A stretch of DNA of 13,891 nt from Clostridiales bacterium (GCA_009774735.1 VSOH01000023.1:1-13891), one strand, 5' to 3'; shown: positions 1-9,437, counted from the first letter of the stretch. Translations and numbers: made by a program. Notes: generated by a model not told the origin, from the letters alone.

Positions 1-33
1 TAACATAGTATTATAATGTTATCGTAAATAATT

Positions 34-66
34 GGGTGTAGTATGTAAAAATCTATTTTTACACCC
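34..66. repeat. Overlapping inverted repeats in the leader
   Basis: Two perfect inverted repeats share bases. GTAAAAAT (45-52) and ATTTTTAC (55-62) form an 18-bp near-continuous palindrome with a 2-base centre. GGGTGTA (34-40) and TACACCC (60-66) form a wider one with a different centre. As DNA, the compact palindrome resembles a regulator's operator; as RNA, the two would be alternative hairpins. No T-tract follows, so this is a poor intrinsic terminator. No cognate regulator gene lies in the window. Confidence 0.5.
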
Positions 67-150
67 GTGGCAATACAAAATCAGGCTTGTATCTGCGAAT
101 GGCGTAGTCAGTAAGCCTTAGCTTTTATCAGCCTGACAGAGTATGCTAAA

Positions 151-156
151 AGGAGG
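151..156 (+). promoter_or_regulatory. Ribosome binding site of the giant glycosidase gene
   Basis: A perfect AGGAGG lies 9 bases before the ATG at 166. It fixes that start, and the encoded N-terminus is a textbook signal peptide. Confidence 0.9.
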
Positions 157-165
157 AATTAATCT

Positions 166-3100
166 ATGAAAGTTAGTTTGTCAAAACGATTGCTTTCTGC
201 ATTTCTTGCAATGATGATGATTATCACATCAGTTCCGATGATGTCACTCACTGCATTTGCTGCAGAAGACAAAGCAGAAGTTCTTTTCTATGATTTCTGC
301 GGCGGTAATTCCGCTACTTATGATGACAACGAAAAGGGCAGAGTAGTGGATGTTTCAAAGCATACACAGTCTGTCAAGGAGTACACCCCTGTTGCGTCAT
401 CAAACGGTTATACGATTTCCTTTAACTATAACCCATTGAATGTGACAGATCATCCGATTATCAATATCGGTACAAGCGGAACAGCCGGTGGCTCAAGAAC
501 TTATTTTGAACTTTTTGAAAACGGTGACTTCCACTGGACATGGGATATTGACAGTGTTGAAGGCAACAACTATTTTGATGCTACAGGTGTTTTCGGCGAT
601 AAGCTGACAGCAAATGCGTGGCATGATATCACAATTGTTGTTACACCTGTCGGCGGACTTGATATTATCAGTATTTATGTTGATAATGTTCTGACAAAAA
701 CAATTGACCTTACCAAGGGTACGAAGGAAGAAATGGGTGTTACATCTGTTGCTCTCTATTCCGGCAAGTGTATTTCTGCTTATCTTGCTGAAGAAAGACC
801 GGTTTGGTATGGTACAGGTGCCGGCTACTGGTCACACACTGAACAGAACGACGATGGTTACATTGATGATGTAGTTATCCGCAATAATGCTGACGCTACC
901 ATTGAAATGCTTAAGGCTGTAATGACTGATTATGAATCTAAAATGGCAGAGGGCGGTAAATCAGGCACTGTATATATGAATATGCGTGCTGCTTACCTTG
1001 CTTACGTTGAGGCTAATAAGGTTTATGATGCATACTACTATGGTGGTAATCTGAATAATGTTGTTTCACAGGATGATATTACGACTGCTTATTGGCATAT
1101 GCGACTGAACTTCGGTAATATGTGGACGCAGGAATGGACCCCTGCCACTATCGAATCAAGTCCGATGGGCGGATTCAGGATGAATAATTCAAGTACTGTT
1201 TCTGGAGCAGATATCAGTGCCGCATACAGCAATTTATTGTATTCAGGCACCGCTGTTGCCGATTTGGCTTCTGCCCGTGCAAGTGATAACCTTAACGGCT
1301 GGCTCAGATTCCCTGAAACCACAATGCTTTATGATGGTAAAACGGATCCAATTATGCCTGTAATGGTTTGCCTTCATAAAAACCGTAGAATGAATAATCG
1401 ATATGTATTGGCTATAGCTTTGTCAACCGACAAAGGCAATGACCTCGTTTTGGCGGGTGACGGCTGGCATGGTGCAAGCAACAGTTATTCTGACTGGAAC
1501 TATTCCGGTGCTTACAATGACAGCAAACAAACAGGTAATTCCACAGCGGAATGGCAGGGATTCCAGCTTGGTGGATTTACCAACGATAATAATCAGGGCT
1601 TTGCAAATACAATGAAATTTGCCGGATTTTTTGATGACGGTGAAATTGTCAGAAAAACAACACCTACCCTTACGGCATATTGCCATGATTCAAATGCAGC
1701 GGTTTTCAATAATTATGTTATGACATTGAAATCTTCTTCCCCTGTTAATGTTGTGAACTATGAGCTTATTGTTGATACGATAAATATGAACAAAGCTCGT
1801 TTGGCAAGAATTACGAATTATAAGCAGGGTGGTGCTGACGAGTTCCTCAGAGGTTTTGACAGACTTTGTAAAAATCCTGTCGGCTTTTTTGAAGATGCTG
1901 TTGATTCGACAACACATGCTGAAGCACTTGCAACTTTAGAGGCAAATTACACCAATGGTTTAGCAGATATTGAAGCTACACCTAAGGCCGTTGAGCCGAA
2001 CTATGCAAAAATTCGTTCTGCTATGACTACTCCGTTTTTAAATCCTGATACAAATCAGAATGTTTCTCCTATGGAGAGATATAACGGCAGAGGTCAGGGT
2101 AACTATACAGATGAAACATGGAATCGTTTTGCCGCTGCATACAAGGCTGCACAGCAAGCTATGGTTAATGTTGTTAACAATGACTATGCTCCTGTAAGTG
2201 CTGATATTGCTACAGAACTTACAGCTGCCTTTGAAGCACTCAGACTGCCTGAGGTAAAATATACAGAGCCGGTGTTCAGCCCTGAAAGCGGTGCAACCAT
2301 CGGTCCTGATACAAAAATTTCCATTACATCTGATTCTGCAGATGCAGTAATTAAATATAAAGTAGTTTATGACGGTGAAACACAGGTTGTGCCGACTGAC
2401 CTTATCAATGCTGATGTTTACAGCGGTGAATTTGCACCGTTTGCAGGCAGCAGTGAGCATTCAACTGCTACTGTTTATGCAGCTGTTGTGGAAGACGGTC
2501 AGACTGCGTCCAATATGGCGATTATTTCGTATTACATTTATATGGGTCCGAATATGTCTGTTGCAACAGGTTCGGCCATTGCACCTGATGCAGAAATTAC
2601 TTTAACAGCAGCTCTTGATATGGGCGGCAATGTTTATGAAGGTCCTATTGAGTATCGTATTAATGACGGCGAGTGGACTTCTTATAATGAACCGATTGTG
2701 CCTTTTGCCGGTTTAAACAGTTCAGAGGTTACAGTTTATGCACGTCAGACTGTTGACGGCGAAACTTCTGCAATAAGCAGTGCTACATATGTAAGAGCTA
2801 CATCAAAAGACCTTGCAATTACATCCGAAATGGGTAATAAGGTAAGCAGCACAAGCACAATCACAATTACCGACCCTGAAAATGTTGATGCAACCATTAA
2901 ATATACAATGAATGTAAATGGTGAGGAAAAGGTAACGGCTGCAACTTATTCTGCTCCTATAGCACTTTCAGATTTAGGTAATATTGAATATATTATTATT
3001 AATGCTTGGCGTGATTATCAGGGTGAAGAAACTGCTGTTAAAAAGATCTTCCTCAGTGATGATCTTGACACCCTTGCTCTTCGTGAAAGCTTCGATAACG

Positions 3101-6100
3101 CAAGCATCAACGGCTTGACTTTCAGCTCTACTCCTGACTTTGGCAGCAATTACTCAGGTAAATTCACTGAGCAGGCCGGTTCAGTCGTTGCAGGTGCAGG
3201 TAATATTGACGGCAATGCAAATGGCTATGATTGGTCATCAGGCTGGAGAGAAAATGCATTGAAGATTAATGCAAATTCCTCTGTTAAACAGCATCTTGAA
3301 ATTGCTAACCCTATTGCTTCAAGGGAGGCAAATAAGGTAGCTGCTCAGAATAATGGTATTACATTGAGCTACTGGAGATATGTTGAACGTGACGGTAAGG
3401 TTGTTGATGACATTACCCAGTATGCAGGTAATGATTATTGGTATACAGGTGTTGGTTTTAAAGCTGCAGATACAAACGAGGAATACTTCCTTGCTAATAT
3501 GAATGGTTGGGCAACCTTCAGAAATAATTATGGTAATGCTGCAGGCTTCAGATATCAGGATATTAAAGCTGACCCACAGAATAAAACTCTGCACGCTGCA
3601 GGCAACTATTCAGGTCAGTGGATGAATATTGTTATTACTGTTGACCCGAATGCAGAAACTAATAATGTAATGGTTTATACCAATGGTGAACCACACGAAT
3701 CTACCTATGCAGGTGACTTTGGTAATTCAAAAGGTCTTGCAAATGAAATTATTAATTTTATAACAAGAGAAGATACTGTTCTCACGATTGGTGATAATGG
3801 TATGAATTATTGGGCAAACGGCTTTGATACATATATTGATGATGTTCGTGTTTATACAGATGTTCTTTCTCAGGTTGATATTAATAATATGTATACAGAC
3901 GAATATTCAGATGTTGGGTCTGAAAAAGCACTTGCACATGACCCGACCGCTGTTACTGTTTACACACTTGCTGATGGCAGAACAGTAGGTCAGGAATATA
4001 TGGATGCAAATCCCGGTACTTCATACAGCAAGATTGATTACTATATGTTTGGTACCGGTCTGACAGTTTATCATTCAGATGATGCTTATATCTGGAAGGC
4101 AGTAGGCGACGATAATGGCAGATGCGGCTATCAGAACCAGCAGCTCTTCGGCAGTGATTATGTTACTGCACTCGCAGGTCCTCTTGGATGGACACAAGCA
4201 TCACCTGAAAACAAGCCGGGTGCAGGCTATCTTGTATGGGCACCGCATGTAATGTATAACACTGCAATCAACAAGTGGTGCTTCTATGGCTCAACCTCAG
4301 CTTGGGGTGCTTTGCAGTCAGAAATCTTTATGGGTACAAGTGATAACATCACAGGTCCTTATACAAATATTACAACAATTGCTCGCAGCGTTTCTACCGA
4401 AAATAAAGTTAATGCAATTGACCCTGCAACCTTCTATTCACCGGATGGCACACTCTATATGGTTTACGGTTCATATCAGACAGGTATTGCTATTAAGAAA
4501 CTCAATGCTGATGGTACCTGCATTGGCGGTGAGTCAAAATACATTGCTGATTTGAATGCTTCGCTTGATGATGGCGGTGCTCAGTTAATTACAACTGTTG
4601 AGGGCATCGGCAGTGGTGAGGGTCCATTCGTGAAATATCAGAATGGCTGGTATTATTTATATGTTGCATATGGCGGAAATGGCTGGAATTACACAACTCG
4701 TGTATTCCGTTCAAAGAATCCTGAAGGTCCTTATGCAGGTATAAATGGTGTTGAAGCAAATTCAACATTGAGCAATGACGAAAGAATGCGTGGTAATCAG
4801 TTTATGTCTTCTTACCTTATTCAGGGTAATGAATGGATAAATTCAGGTACTGCACATAACTCAATATTCAATGCTGAGAATGATAAGGGCGAAATCGTAA
4901 CACTTAACGCAGTTCATTCACGTCCTCTTGCTACTTCAGAGACAGATAAAATGAATGCTGTCGAGGATGGTGCACTGGCTACAAGACAGAGTGATCTGTC
5001 AGGTAATAATACAGTTATTAATATGGTTGGTTACACTGAAAGCGGTTGGCCTGTAACCTTCCCGTTAAAGTACAATGGTACTGATTCACTCAATCTTGGT
5101 AATGTGACTGCTTATGATTTGGCTGGTATTTATGCCGGTAACAAATTTGATATGGGCTTGGCTTGGAATCAGTATAACGGACTTTATACTTTCCGTATGG
5201 TTGCTTCTGATAATAAACACGGTGTATTATATGGTACTGAATACAACGGCACACTCTTCACTTTTGATTTTGAAATTATCAATTATGATACTCACACTTG
5301 GGTAAAATTTAAAAACAGTGAGGGCTTTGTTGTTCGTGAAGCAACTGTTGCTACTCAGGTTAAAGACGGCAAAACCGTTTATGAGCTTGGTTTCATTAAC
5401 TGTGATTCTAAAAGTGAATCTTACGGTAAGCAGGTATGGTGCTATAAGGGTCAGGATCTTCCTAATCCTGATGATGTAGAATCAAATGCTGTTGCCGTTG
5501 ATATGGATCAGATTATCTATACACATAAGGCTAATGAAGAGTATTATCTCTATGGTCAGGAGATTTCCGATAATCTTGATTATGACCCGATTAATCATAA
5601 CTTTGGTGAAAGAGCTACAAAAATCAGAGTTAAGTATCCTTATCGCATAGATACTTCAGACCCCGGTGCAGTATATTGCTATTCAGACGAACAGATCTGT
5701 GCCGATTATGGTTGCACAGGTTCAGGTTTGTATGCTGAGCTGGTTAAGGAAGCAAAAGCCGAGGGTGAATACAGTGAATATATTCTCAGAGGCTATGTAT
5801 CTGACTATTTCAAATATAATGCTGATACCGATTCCTATACTGAAGACGGTGTAATTCTTATTATCAGTTATAAGGATGAAAATGGAAAAGAGTACTCAGA
5901 ATTTGCATTCAGCTATGTAATGCCTAACCCTGCAATGGCTCATACTATCAATGCTCTCCGTAATACAAATAATGGTGGTGCGATTGGTAAAGATGCACGT
6001 CATGCTTCATCAATTTACTCCAGATTTATCGGCTCTGAGGGTAATGCTACAAATATTATGTCAAATGAGACATACAGTATGAGTTCATTTACAGATAAGA

Positions 6101-9100
6101 ATAGTGATGCATTTACTGTAAATGGAACATCGGCTCCTGTATTTGGTATGGGTACATTCAAATATCTTAGTGATTTTGGATCGGAGCAGTCAACAAATAC
6201 CGCTAACTATCAAAATCCGGATGCTATTAAAAATCAGTTTGATTTCTTTGACAAGAGTGAAGGTGTGAATGCAGGCTCATTCGGTTCAGCTGAACACAGC
6301 AACCATAAGAGCTATGCATATAGTATTACATCTGGAGTAGTTGAAGCAGATTATTATCTTGACTACTCTAACCCTGACAATCCGATTATTAATCGTGATG
6401 CAAGCGGCAAACCGACAGGATACAGTATTGATTTCTTGGTATCTAATTTGGCTTGGGTAACAAAGAATGAAGATAATCATGCTGCAACATCCTATTTAAG
6501 AAATGATACAGGTCTTTCAACAGATATTCAGCTTGTTGCATATGATTCTGCAGACTGTGTTGATTGGAACAGTGCATTGAATGGCAATCCTAATGAAGAC
6601 GTTCTTGGTTATGGTGATGCTTCTAAGGGTCGTCGTGTAATGTCTGGATATTGGAATAATCCATCAGGGTATAGCGATGACACTTATAAAACAGGTCTTG
6701 TTAAAGCATTCCAGTATATGCCTATGGATTTGGAAGGTAGAGAGAGTGTTAACGCATGGCAGGGTAAGATTACTTTGTCAGGTAAAGATTCAGTAGAAAA
6801 GCGTACTGATTCTTCTTCTGCTGAGAATTATGCAAACTTTATTTTTGAAAAGGGTACATACGGTGGCGGCAGTGCTGTAGGTGAGAAATTCTATGGTGGT
6901 GAAGAAGTATATGCATACTACAATGTCGGCGTATCTACCTGTGACAAGGGTGCTGTTCGTGAATTCGTTGAAACCTTTGCAAATAAGAAGCTTAATATAG
7001 CTAGAAATAAAGCTACCGGCAGAATTGAATCTATTGAAGCTGTAGGTAATTTGGTTGGCTCTGAATATTCTGCTGCATCCTATCGTGAGTATATGAGAGC
7101 ATTGGGTGAGGGCTTCTTCTTTGTAGAAAATACAAAGAACACAAGATATGAAGAGAACGGTGTTGAAAAGGCTTATACAACAGCATATGGTATAACTCCG
7201 GATGGCTCTAAGCATTCCTTCATCTATACAGATGAAACCGGTGACAATATCTTTGCTGACGGCACAACCAATACTGACCCTGTTCAGGCTCAGATTATTG
7301 AAAACATTATTTCAAAATATGAGGCTCTCTTCTCAATTGAAAAATTCAATTCTTGTCAAGAAACAATTAATGAGAATAAGGAATTTGTTGAGCTTCAAAA
7401 AGAAAGCGGTAATTATACTGATGAAACTGTAAATAATTTCAACGAATTTCTTACCGAAGCTTCAAAGTATTTTGAATACTATCTTGATAAGGAAAATCCT
7501 GTTGAAAATCAGGATTATTGGAGATATACAAAATTAACAGGTTCTGAGTATGATGCACTTTTAGAATTGGTTAACTCTTATAAGCGTTCTTTGATGCCTG
7601 TTGTTGATTCAACAGAGCTTCAGACTCAGATTGATGTTAAGACTCCGTTATTGAATGACGGTATTTTTGCTGAAGCTGAGTCCGGCGAAAAAGTTCAGGT
7701 TAAGACAATGTCAAGCTGGATTGCCATGGATAATGCTGTTAATAAGGCTAAGCAGGATAAAATTGATACTGCAGGTAATGCTAAGTATGAAACCCTTGAG
7801 CCTGAAACAATTGTTCTTGACAAGAAGGAATATACATATGCTGAGCCTGATATTAACACACTTTCAGCAGATCAGATTTTAGTAAATAATGATACCGATG
7901 TTGTTAAGGCAGCAGAGCTTAAGGATTGTGACGCAAGCGACAGATATGTCAGCTATGACGCAGTAGTAGATGTTGTTTCAGCTATGGAGCGTGACAGATA
8001 TACGCCTGAAGCACTTGCTGAGTTTGATAAATTTGTTGATCAGCTCAGCAACGGAACTGATTTGACTAAGCCATCTGTTTATGTTCTTGCAACTGATGAA
8101 ATCGCAGCTAATTATAATAAAGTAACCGGTGATAATGTTGCTGCAGGTACAAAACTTTGTGCAACTGCACAGGATGAAACTGATCCATTAACAACTCAGC
8201 TTCTTGAAATGCTTAACGGTCTTGAGGTTAACCTTTACACCTCATATCTCACTGTTCAGACACTTGATGAAAACGGTGATGCCACAGCAACAATCACGAA
8301 TGCAAAGGATCAGAAGTACTATGGTGAAATGTTTACATTTGATACCGGTGCTGATGATAATGCTGTTGTAACATGGCTTATTCAGACCTTCAGAAAGGGC
8401 GACCTTGAAAAATATATGAATGCTGTTGATGATGAGGACGGAAACAAGGTTTATAACGGTGAAATTATTAAACCGCTTGCTGTGTCAAGACTTTCATCAT
8501 ATACAGGTGCTGATATGCTTCGCAAGGCTGATTGCGATATGAAGGTAACGGCTCAGATTAATGCATCCGAAACGGCTGCAACAGGTGTTGTTCTTAAGGT
8601 TTATAACGGTTATAACAATATTACAGATGTTATTTATGCTGCTGATATTGAAACAGCTAAGTCAAAGCTTGTTGATCCTGTAATGCCGTTCTATAATTTC
8701 AAGGAATGGAATATTATCGATCAGGGTGATAACAAGTTTGTTGCTAAGCCGGTATTTGATTCTATCCCAACAGTTACTGTTACAGTTTCCGAAGGTAATT
8801 CATTAGCAGGTAAAAAGCTCAGCGGTAACATTGCTGAATCAGGCACAGAGGTTACTGTTTCTACAAGCAATGCACAGTTCTATGCTTGGGCTGTCAAGAC
8901 TGCTGATAACAAATATCAGATTGTAAGCTACAGTAAGTCATATACATTTGTTGCTATTGTTGATGAGGCTTATACCTTAATCACTACAGACGGTGAGAAA
9001 TATTACGCTGATGGTACTGAGCTGACAGCAGATATGGTTGACCAGTTTGTTAATACAACAGACAATGGAATGACTGCTGATGAATATCTCAAGCTTAAGC

Positions 9101-9426
9101 TTGATAACAAAGCACCATTTATTTATAAGCAGGGTGCTGACTTAGGCGGCAGAAAGATATTCATTCGCGTTACAAGCGGAGCTGATGAAAATGATATCAG
9201 AGCTTATGGTTTAAATATTCTGAATAATGATGACAATACTGCAAAGAAATATCCTGCTTCAAAGAAGGCTGTTTCAGGTCAGTTCTATATGTCATTAAGT
9301 GAGGCTGCATATGCTAAATATTCGGCTGCTCCTTATCAGATTCAGTGTTTTGTAACATATTCATTCAGCTATGAATTTAATGGCAAGGTATATCAGATTA
9401 ATACAACTGATTACTTTAACGTATAA
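166..9426 (+). CDS. Giant secreted multidomain GH43 arabinanase-like glycosidase
   Basis: A 3086-residue exported protein, probably cutting alpha-1,5-arabinan in plant pectin outside the cell. A signal peptide (basic start, hydrophobic core at 9-31) has a likely cleavage after AFA at 32. In order follow a LamG-like domain (about 35-245, ending YIDDVVI); an unassigned region (245-610); a FIVAR-like helical module (614-695); three chitobiase-type beta repeats (697-965); a second LamG-like domain (968-1245, ending YIDDVRVY); the GH43 domain (1250-1585) with an arabinanase-type C-terminal domain (1605-1765); an unassigned region (1775-2370); helical FIVAR-like stretches (2376-2476 and 2596-2688); and a beta-rich end. 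No LPXTG, dockerin, S-layer or C-terminal membrane segment is seen, so attachment to the cell is unexplained. It shares an mRNA with the small gene that follows. The GH43 call is firm; the substrate is inferred from family resemblance. Confidence 0.9.
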   Translation: MKVSLSKRLLSAFLAMMMIITSVPMMSLTAFAAEDKAEVLFYDFCGGNSATYDDNEKGRVVDVSKHTQSVKEYTPVASSNGYTISFNYNPLNVTDHPIINIGTSGTAGGSRTYFELFENGDFHWTWDIDSVEGNNYFDATGVFGDKLTANAWHDITIVVTPVGGLDIISIYVDNVLTKTIDLTKGTKEEMGVTSVALYSGKCISAYLAEERPVWYGTGAGYWSHTEQNDDGYIDDVVIRNNADATIEMLKAVMTDYESKMAEGGKSGTVYMNMRAAYLAYVEANKVYDAYYYGGNLNNVVSQDDITTAYWHMRLNFGNMWTQEWTPATIESSPMGGFRMNNSSTVSGADISAAYSNLLYSGTAVADLASARASDNLNGWLRFPETTMLYDGKTDPIMPVMVCLHKNRRMNNRYVLAIALSTDKGNDLVLAGDGWHGASNSYSDWNYSGAYNDSKQTGNSTAEWQGFQLGGFTNDNNQGFANTMKFAGFFDDGEIVRKTTPTLTAYCHDSNAAVFNNYVMTLKSSSPVNVVNYELIVDTINMNKARLARITNYKQGGADEFLRGFDRLCKNPVGFFEDAVDSTTHAEALATLEANYTNGLADIEATPKAVEPNYAKIRSAMTTPFLNPDTNQNVSPMERYNGRGQGNYTDETWNRFAAAYKAAQQAMVNVVNNDYAPVSADIATELTAAFEALRLPEVKYTEPVFSPESGATIGPDTKISITSDSADAVIKYKVVYDGETQVVPTDLINADVYSGEFAPFAGSSEHSTATVYAAVVEDGQTASNMAIISYYIYMGPNMSVATGSAIAPDAEITLTAALDMGGNVYEGPIEYRINDGEWTSYNEPIVPFAGLNSSEVTVYARQTVDGETSAISSATYVRATSKDLAITSEMGNKVSSTSTITITDPENVDATIKYTMNVNGEEKVTAATYSAPIALSDLGNIEYIIINAWRDYQGEETAVKKIFLSDDLDTLALRESFDNASINGLTFSSTPDFGSNYSGKFTEQAGSVVAGAGNIDGNANGYDWSSGWRENALKINANSSVKQHLEIANPIASREANKVAAQNNGITLSYWRYVERDGKVVDDITQYAGNDYWYTGVGFKAADTNEEYFLANMNGWATFRNNYGNAAGFRYQDIKADPQNKTLHAAGNYSGQWMNIVITVDPNAETNNVMVYTNGEPHESTYAGDFGNSKGLANEIINFITREDTVLTIGDNGMNYWANGFDTYIDDVRVYTDVLSQVDINNMYTDEYSDVGSEKALAHDPTAVTVYTLADGRTVGQEYMDANPGTSYSKIDYYMFGTGLTVYHSDDAYIWKAVGDDNGRCGYQNQQLFGSDYVTALAGPLGWTQASPENKPGAGYLVWAPHVMYNTAINKWCFYGSTSAWGALQSEIFMGTSDNITGPYTNITTIARSVSTENKVNAIDPATFYSPDGTLYMVYGSYQTGIAIKKLNADGTCIGGESKYIADLNASLDDGGAQLITTVEGIGSGEGPFVKYQNGWYYLYVAYGGNGWNYTTRVFRSKNPEGPYAGINGVEANSTLSNDERMRGNQFMSSYLIQGNEWINSGTAHNSIFNAENDKGEIVTLNAVHSRPLATSETDKMNAVEDGALATRQSDLSGNNTVINMVGYTESGWPVTFPLKYNGTDSLNLGNVTAYDLAGIYAGNKFDMGLAWNQYNGLYTFRMVASDNKHGVLYGTEYNGTLFTFDFEIINYDTHTWVKFKNSEGFVVREATVATQVKDGKTVYELGFINCDSKSESYGKQVWCYKGQDLPNPDDVESNAVAVDMDQIIYTHKANEEYYLYGQEISDNLDYDPINHNFGERATKIRVKYPYRIDTSDPGAVYCYSDEQICADYGCTGSGLYAELVKEAKAEGEYSEYILRGYVSDYFKYNADTDSYTEDGVILIISYKDENGKEYSEFAFSYVMPNPAMAHTINALRNTNNGGAIGKDARHASSIYSRFIGSEGNATNIMSNETYSMSSFTDKNSDAFTVNGTSAPVFGMGTFKYLSDFGSEQSTNTANYQNPDAIKNQFDFFDKSEGVNAGSFGSAEHSNHKSYAYSITSGVVEADYYLDYSNPDNPIINRDASGKPTGYSIDFLVSNLAWVTKNEDNHAATSYLRNDTGLSTDIQLVAYDSADCVDWNSALNGNPNEDVLGYGDASKGRRVMSGYWNNPSGYSDDTYKTGLVKAFQYMPMDLEGRESVNAWQGKITLSGKDSVEKRTDSSSAENYANFIFEKGTYGGGSAVGEKFYGGEEVYAYYNVGVSTCDKGAVREFVETFANKKLNIARNKATGRIESIEAVGNLVGSEYSAASYREYMRALGEGFFFVENTKNTRYEENGVEKAYTTAYGITPDGSKHSFIYTDETGDNIFADGTTNTDPVQAQIIENIISKYEALFSIEKFNSCQETINENKEFVELQKESGNYTDETVNNFNEFLTEASKYFEYYLDKENPVENQDYWRYTKLTGSEYDALLELVNSYKRSLMPVVDSTELQTQIDVKTPLLNDGIFAEAESGEKVQVKTMSSWIAMDNAVNKAKQDKIDTAGNAKYETLEPETIVLDKKEYTYAEPDINTLSADQILVNNDTDVVKAAELKDCDASDRYVSYDAVVDVVSAMERDRYTPEALAEFDKFVDQLSNGTDLTKPSVYVLATDEIAANYNKVTGDNVAAGTKLCATAQDETDPLTTQLLEMLNGLEVNLYTSYLTVQTLDENGDATATITNAKDQKYYGEMFTFDTGADDNAVVTWLIQTFRKGDLEKYMNAVDDEDGNKVYNGEIIKPLAVSRLSSYTGADMLRKADCDMKVTAQINASETAATGVVLKVYNGYNNITDVIYAADIETAKSKLVDPVMPFYNFKEWNIIDQGDNKFVAKPVFDSIPTVTVTVSEGNSLAGKKLSGNIAESGTEVTVSTSNAQFYAWAVKTADNKYQIVSYSKSYTFVAIVDEAYTLITTDGEKYYADGTELTADMVDQFVNTTDNGMTADEYLKLKLDNKAPFIYKQGADLGGRKIFIRVTSGADENDIRAYGLNILNNDDNTAKKYPASKKAVSGQFYMSLSEAAYAKYSAAPYQIQCFVTYSFSYEFNGKVYQINTTDYFNV
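2254..3060 (+). repeat. Three chitobiase-type beta-sandwich repeats inside the giant protein
   Basis: Residues about 697-795, 796-880 and 882-965 repeat one pattern: an opening like SGATI or GSAI, then a strand such as ISIT or ITLTA, an IKYK/IEYR/IKYT strand, a short sugar-binding-like loop, and a closing strand such as TVYAAVVEDGQ or TVYARQTVDGE. This matches the chitobiase/beta-hexosaminidase C-terminal or fibronectin-like repeats often used as spacers in secreted glycosidases. The copies have diverged in sequence, so this is protein-level rather than DNA-level repetition. Confidence 0.65.
3913..4920 (+). other. GH43 five-bladed propeller catalytic domain (within the giant protein)
   Basis: Residues about 1250-1585. 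The family's three acids are visible: the general base D1259 in AHDPTAV, the pKa-modulating D1419 in NAIDPATF, and the general acid E1485 in GEGPF. Arabinanase-like signatures include WAPHV (W1358), the MVYGSYQTGI strand, and H1564 in TAHNSIF, where endo-arabinanases carry the histidine of the central calcium site. About 20 extra residues separate the HDP motif from the YYMFGTG strand. An exo-acting arabinofuranosidase or another GH43 specificity cannot be excluded from sequence alone. Confidence 0.88.
4978..5462 (+). other. Arabinanase C-terminal beta-barrel domain (within the giant protein)
   Basis: Residues about 1605-1765, directly after the propeller. The opening ESGWPVTFPLKYNG resembles the GWPV...P..Y.G entry to the small C-terminal domain of AbnB-type extracellular endo-arabinanases. 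A duplicated-looking beta pattern follows: a TFRMVA strand, an FTFDFEI strand and a THTWVKFKNSEG strand. Its presence favours the two-domain AbnB-like branch over single-domain arabinanases. The boundary positions are approximate. Confidence 0.6.
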
Positions 9427-9430
9427 AATT

Positions 9431-9437
9431 GGAGGTG
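9431..9437 (+). promoter_or_regulatory. Ribosome binding site of the small peptide gene
   Basis: GGAGGTG sits 7 bases before the ATG at 9445 and just after the upstream TAA. This is a strong, well-spaced site and the main reason to treat the 51-codon frame as a translated gene. Confidence 0.85.

Larger units (their letters stand above)
1..165 (+). promoter_or_regulatory. Upstream leader of the giant glycosidase gene
   Basis: No gene is visible here. A TATAAT hexamer at 12-17 could be a -10 box, but its -35 would fall outside the window. The segment 34-66 holds two overlapping inverted repeats, described separately. Further down, AGGCTT (83-88) can pair with AAGCCT (113-118), or TCAGGCT (81-87) with AGCCTGA (130-136); these pairings exclude each other, so the leader RNA could switch fold. 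It ends in a strong AGGAGG. If the -10 guess is right, the untranslated leader is about 140 nt. I do not recognise a known riboswitch class. Confidence 0.45.

Noticed and set aside
34..66. Intrinsic terminator of an upstream gene
   Set aside because: The hairpin is followed by GTGGCAATAC, not a T-tract, and no gene end is visible before it.
70..165. Known riboswitch in the leader
   Set aside because: I looked for the conserved cores of the common classes (cobalamin, glycine, c-di-GMP) and saw none. Only unassigned pairing potential remains.
2038..2460. 140-codon open frame on the minus strand inside the giant gene
   Set aside because: It is antisense to the FIVAR-like and beta-repeat region and has the same Cys/Ile-rich shadow composition.
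6790..7215. 141-codon open frame on the minus strand inside the giant gene
   Set aside because: It is antisense to a continuous, domain-consistent coding frame. Its composition (Ile-, Cys- and Ser-rich) is what reverse reading of this AT-rich gene produces.
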